From: Nematostella vectensis | Taxonomy: Eukaryota > Cnidaria > Anthozoa > Actiniaria > Edwardsiidae | Reading direction: 5' to 3' | Assembly (NCBI RefSeq): GCF_932526225.1 | Contig: NC_064035.1 | Coordinates: forward strand, 18,403,969 to 18,467,968 | DNA length: 64,000 nucleotides | Part shown: positions 61,621 through 64,000 of the stretch, one piece after another | Position numbering within the stretch: position 1 is the first letter of the stretch | Layout: the number at the start of each line of letters is the position of its first letter | The notes under the pieces: model-generated | The model's input: the letters and a program-made list of their open reading frames with translations, nothing else | What the model was told of the DNA's origin: nothing | The model's database searches: none | Program-made: the position numbers and the translations under genes

Positions 61621-63725
61621 CTAAAAAGCCATCAAAGAATCATCAAATAGATCATCTTCATCCAATCCCTGGAGAAGGTCATCAAAGTTTTCTAAAGATA
61701 AACAAGATTAGAATAAAACTTCAATGTTGAGCATTACCGTACATAGTATCAAGTCTGGCTTTCCAGGCTTTCAAGGCTTTCCAGGGGGGCACAATAGTGG
61801 AACTTCACAGACTAGGGGATGCACCTCGGCAGCATCTATTTTCTTAATGAGTATTATTTAAAAAACACTTCTTGACAACTAAAGCAAAGGTGAAAACAAC
61901 TTGAGAATGTACTTCCCCCCTTATGCGGCTTCTGTTATGACTACAGCATATATTCAGACTTTTAATGGGGAAACCCCTGGAATCCCCCTCCAATACACAC
62001 CCACCCCCAAATCTAATTTTCTAATTTCATAACATACAAGTATGCCATATAATTGAATGCTTGATGTTTGTCGTAGAGAATAGAAACAGACATAAATGGG
62101 ACTGTGTAGATCAAAAGACTGTGTAGTTTAGACTTTTGTAGCAGCTGAGATGACTCAATGACACAAAATTTACCTTGAAAGATAAAGAAACTTGTTCTTA
62201 CTCTGACAGGCCGCTGGTTAGGACGTGTCCATTTATCAATAAAAGGCGTGGCTCACCTTTGGGTACCTCTACGGCAACATTAGATGAACACTGCTGACTT
62301 GTATCATTAAGAAAAAGCTCTTGCGTACTAAAGTCATCCCCAGCCACACTGGAAGCAGAAAGTTCTAGAGTTAGACAGCACTTAACTATAGTTCTGTAAC
62401 AATATGATAGTAGAATGGATGTACCTTCTCTGGGAACTTTGAAGTCTTTGAGAACTGAGGGGTTGTGTTGTTTGCGTTGTCTAAAAAAATCAAACACATC
62501 AATAAGCTTGCAGGACGAAAAGATTTCAAAGCAATGGGCAGGGGGTATGATGAAACAATAAACAAGAAACATTAAGAAAATATTAGGGGCAGAGCCACGC
62601 CCATACTGGTAATTTCCATAATTTTGTGAATATTGAGGGGGTGGGTCCCCCATACCCCATCCCATTACAGCCCTGCAAACATTAACCTTCCTGGAACTTT
62701 AACCTTCTTGAAATGCTTGTGGTGCAGTTTAATTAATGAGAAAAGGACAACACATACCAGCGGCTGACTCCCTGTGCTAAGCGTGGAGTTGGGGGAGAAG
62801 ATCTGTAAAATGTTTCCAGGAGTTATATTCAGGTAGTGTTTTCTTGGAGAAGGACTGAATACCGACACCTAGAAAGAAATATTACACACTAAGAACAGAC
62901 AACTTCCCAAATTCCTGATCAAACCCCCCAAAACACAATATTTGTACATTTGTGTTTAGAAGCTCTACAAATTCCAGATCTGACTTTCTACACTATCATG
63001 CTATTTGGATAATCTTGTAAGTGTACAATTCTACTACCATAAAATAAAGTTTATACACAGCACATTGTATTGTCACCTGTTTAAGGATCAGCCCGGCTCC
63101 TGTACCTAGCTCTGTTTGGTACTCCTCTAAGACTTTTCGATGCAATGTTCCATGGATCTCACCTGGAAACAACACAATAAATTTCTAAAACAGGGTAATA
63201 TTTGTGTGACAAGAGAACAGAGTGAATTAATACAACACATTTTAAAACAGATCTCAAGTAATATTTGTGTGACCAGAGAACAGAAAACAAATTATCAAAT
63301 TGATTTCAAAACAGCTTTCAAGGAGAAATAAATGTTTGACCAGAGAAAAGAGCACACTGTTTGCTTACCTGTAGGGTCTTTTAATAGAATGCTGGCATCT
63401 GCCCCTATTGGCGAGAATGTTTTCATAAGGACACACAGACAAGGGACCTTGCCATGCTTAAGATTTTGTGCAGCTGCCTGAAGACAAGAGACATCTTTAA
63501 AAGAATATTACACCATCCTAACCTATGATAAAAGACAGTGGGACCTCAATTTTGCAATTATTCACATCGTTTTTATTGACACAGGGAATTTGCCATTTTA
63601 AAACAGCTGTCCTAATCTTAAAATAACCCCTGAGCAATGAATCACATAGAAAAGTGGACAAAAGAAAATAAGACTCACCTCTTTTAAGACTTTACCAACT
63701 GTGTACCTCATTACTGATGGGGCAT
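61621..63725 (-). CDS. HROB: HROB (MCM8-MCM9 recruiter), 3' seven exons; gene continues past the right edge
   Basis: HROB (human C17orf53, MCM8IP) binds single-stranded DNA through an OB fold and loads or stimulates the MCM8-MCM9 helicase in homologous recombination in the nucleus. Exons seen, in phase: 63679-63725, 63369-63477, 63077-63162, 62758-62868, 62425-62480, 62257-62348, 61621-61691; 189 residues plus stop. The OB-fold domain (DUF4539) is clear: KVPCLCVLMKTFSPIGADAS, ILLKDPTGEIHGTLHRKVLE, QTELGTGAGLILKQVSVFSP and HYLNITPGNILQIFSP. It is followed by a Gln/Ser/Thr-rich linker and an acidic C-terminus (FDDLLQGLDEDDLFDDSL, then MAF and stop). In exon 62257-62348 the inner donor at 62256 (AAAG/GTGAGC) is needed for the phase to match the last exon; an earlier GT would break it. 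The first exon listed starts after an acceptor with two bases of a split codon, so the N-terminal region lies beyond 63725, and likely beyond 64000. The family call is from remembered sequence similarity. Confidence 0.88.
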
Positions 63726-64000
63726 CTGAGATGTCGACAGATAAAATATCAGCCAATATAACAACAGATAAATAAGGTCATTTGCTTGTGGCATTGGGTA
63801 ACCACAGTCAAAATGCTAAGGGTGAGAGGATCTGTTGAAATTCCCTGGTAAAATTTGCTCAAACACATGAGCCATATTGGGGTATGCCACCACATTATTT
63901 TATGATAGAAAGCAACTCACGAGTCTTCCATGTCTTCATAAAATATATAGCACCCACCCGAAAGGGATTTTACTATAGCAAATATATTTTTCTATAGCAA

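Overview
The window looks like nuclear DNA from an early-branching animal, most likely a cnidarian and probably a sea anemone of the Nematostella type. This is inference: the genes are intron-rich, AT-rich intergenic DNA is full of short inverted-repeat transposons and minisatellites, and the protein families are animal-specific (PEA3-class ETS factor, sclerostin-type cystine knot, NMDA-type glutamate receptor, HROB) but none is close to any one bilaterian sequence. No bacterial, organellar or viral gene block was seen.

Layout. 1-3908 has no recognisable exon and is probably intron of the ETS gene, whose last exon is 3909-4450 (+). 4451-17930 is gene-poor and packed with inverted-repeat elements (a Harbinger-like element at 12556-13722, several fold-back elements, a Penelope-type retroelement tail at about 13860-14745) and poly(G)-containing repeats. 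17931-18759 (-) is a two-exon secreted cystine-knot gene of the SOSTDC1/sclerostin type. 22073-38909 (-) is a complete 24-exon Cullin-1 gene; I could join all exons in phase to 767 codons plus stop. Its introns hold a 39-bp minisatellite, a broken retroelement set inside ATT microsatellites, an AT-rich array and two copies of one MITE. 38910-46555 contains the CUL1 upstream region, an unresolved small plus-strand gene candidate (40387-43549), a 72-bp perfect palindrome and an element with a 9-bp target duplication. 46508-46932 may be a TATA-driven two-exon microprotein gene. 46933-51479 is repeats, including a clean 377-bp TIR element with 9-bp target duplication. 51480-58541 (+) is a complete six-exon NMDA-type ionotropic glutamate receptor gene (929 codons plus stop). 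58542-61620 holds a MITE and three different minisatellites. 61621 to the right edge (-) is the 3' part of HROB, which faces the receptor gene tail to tail.

The genes do not form a pathway: a transcription factor, a secreted BMP/Wnt-type antagonist, the SCF ubiquitin-ligase scaffold, a neurotransmitter receptor and a homologous-recombination factor. The points most worth follow-up are the divergent pore and ligand residues of the receptor, a sclerostin-type gene in a probable cnidarian, the spacerless 72-bp palindrome, the CUL1 intron minisatellite that is open in both strands, and the two candidate small genes. I did not find a convincing new multi-gene system.
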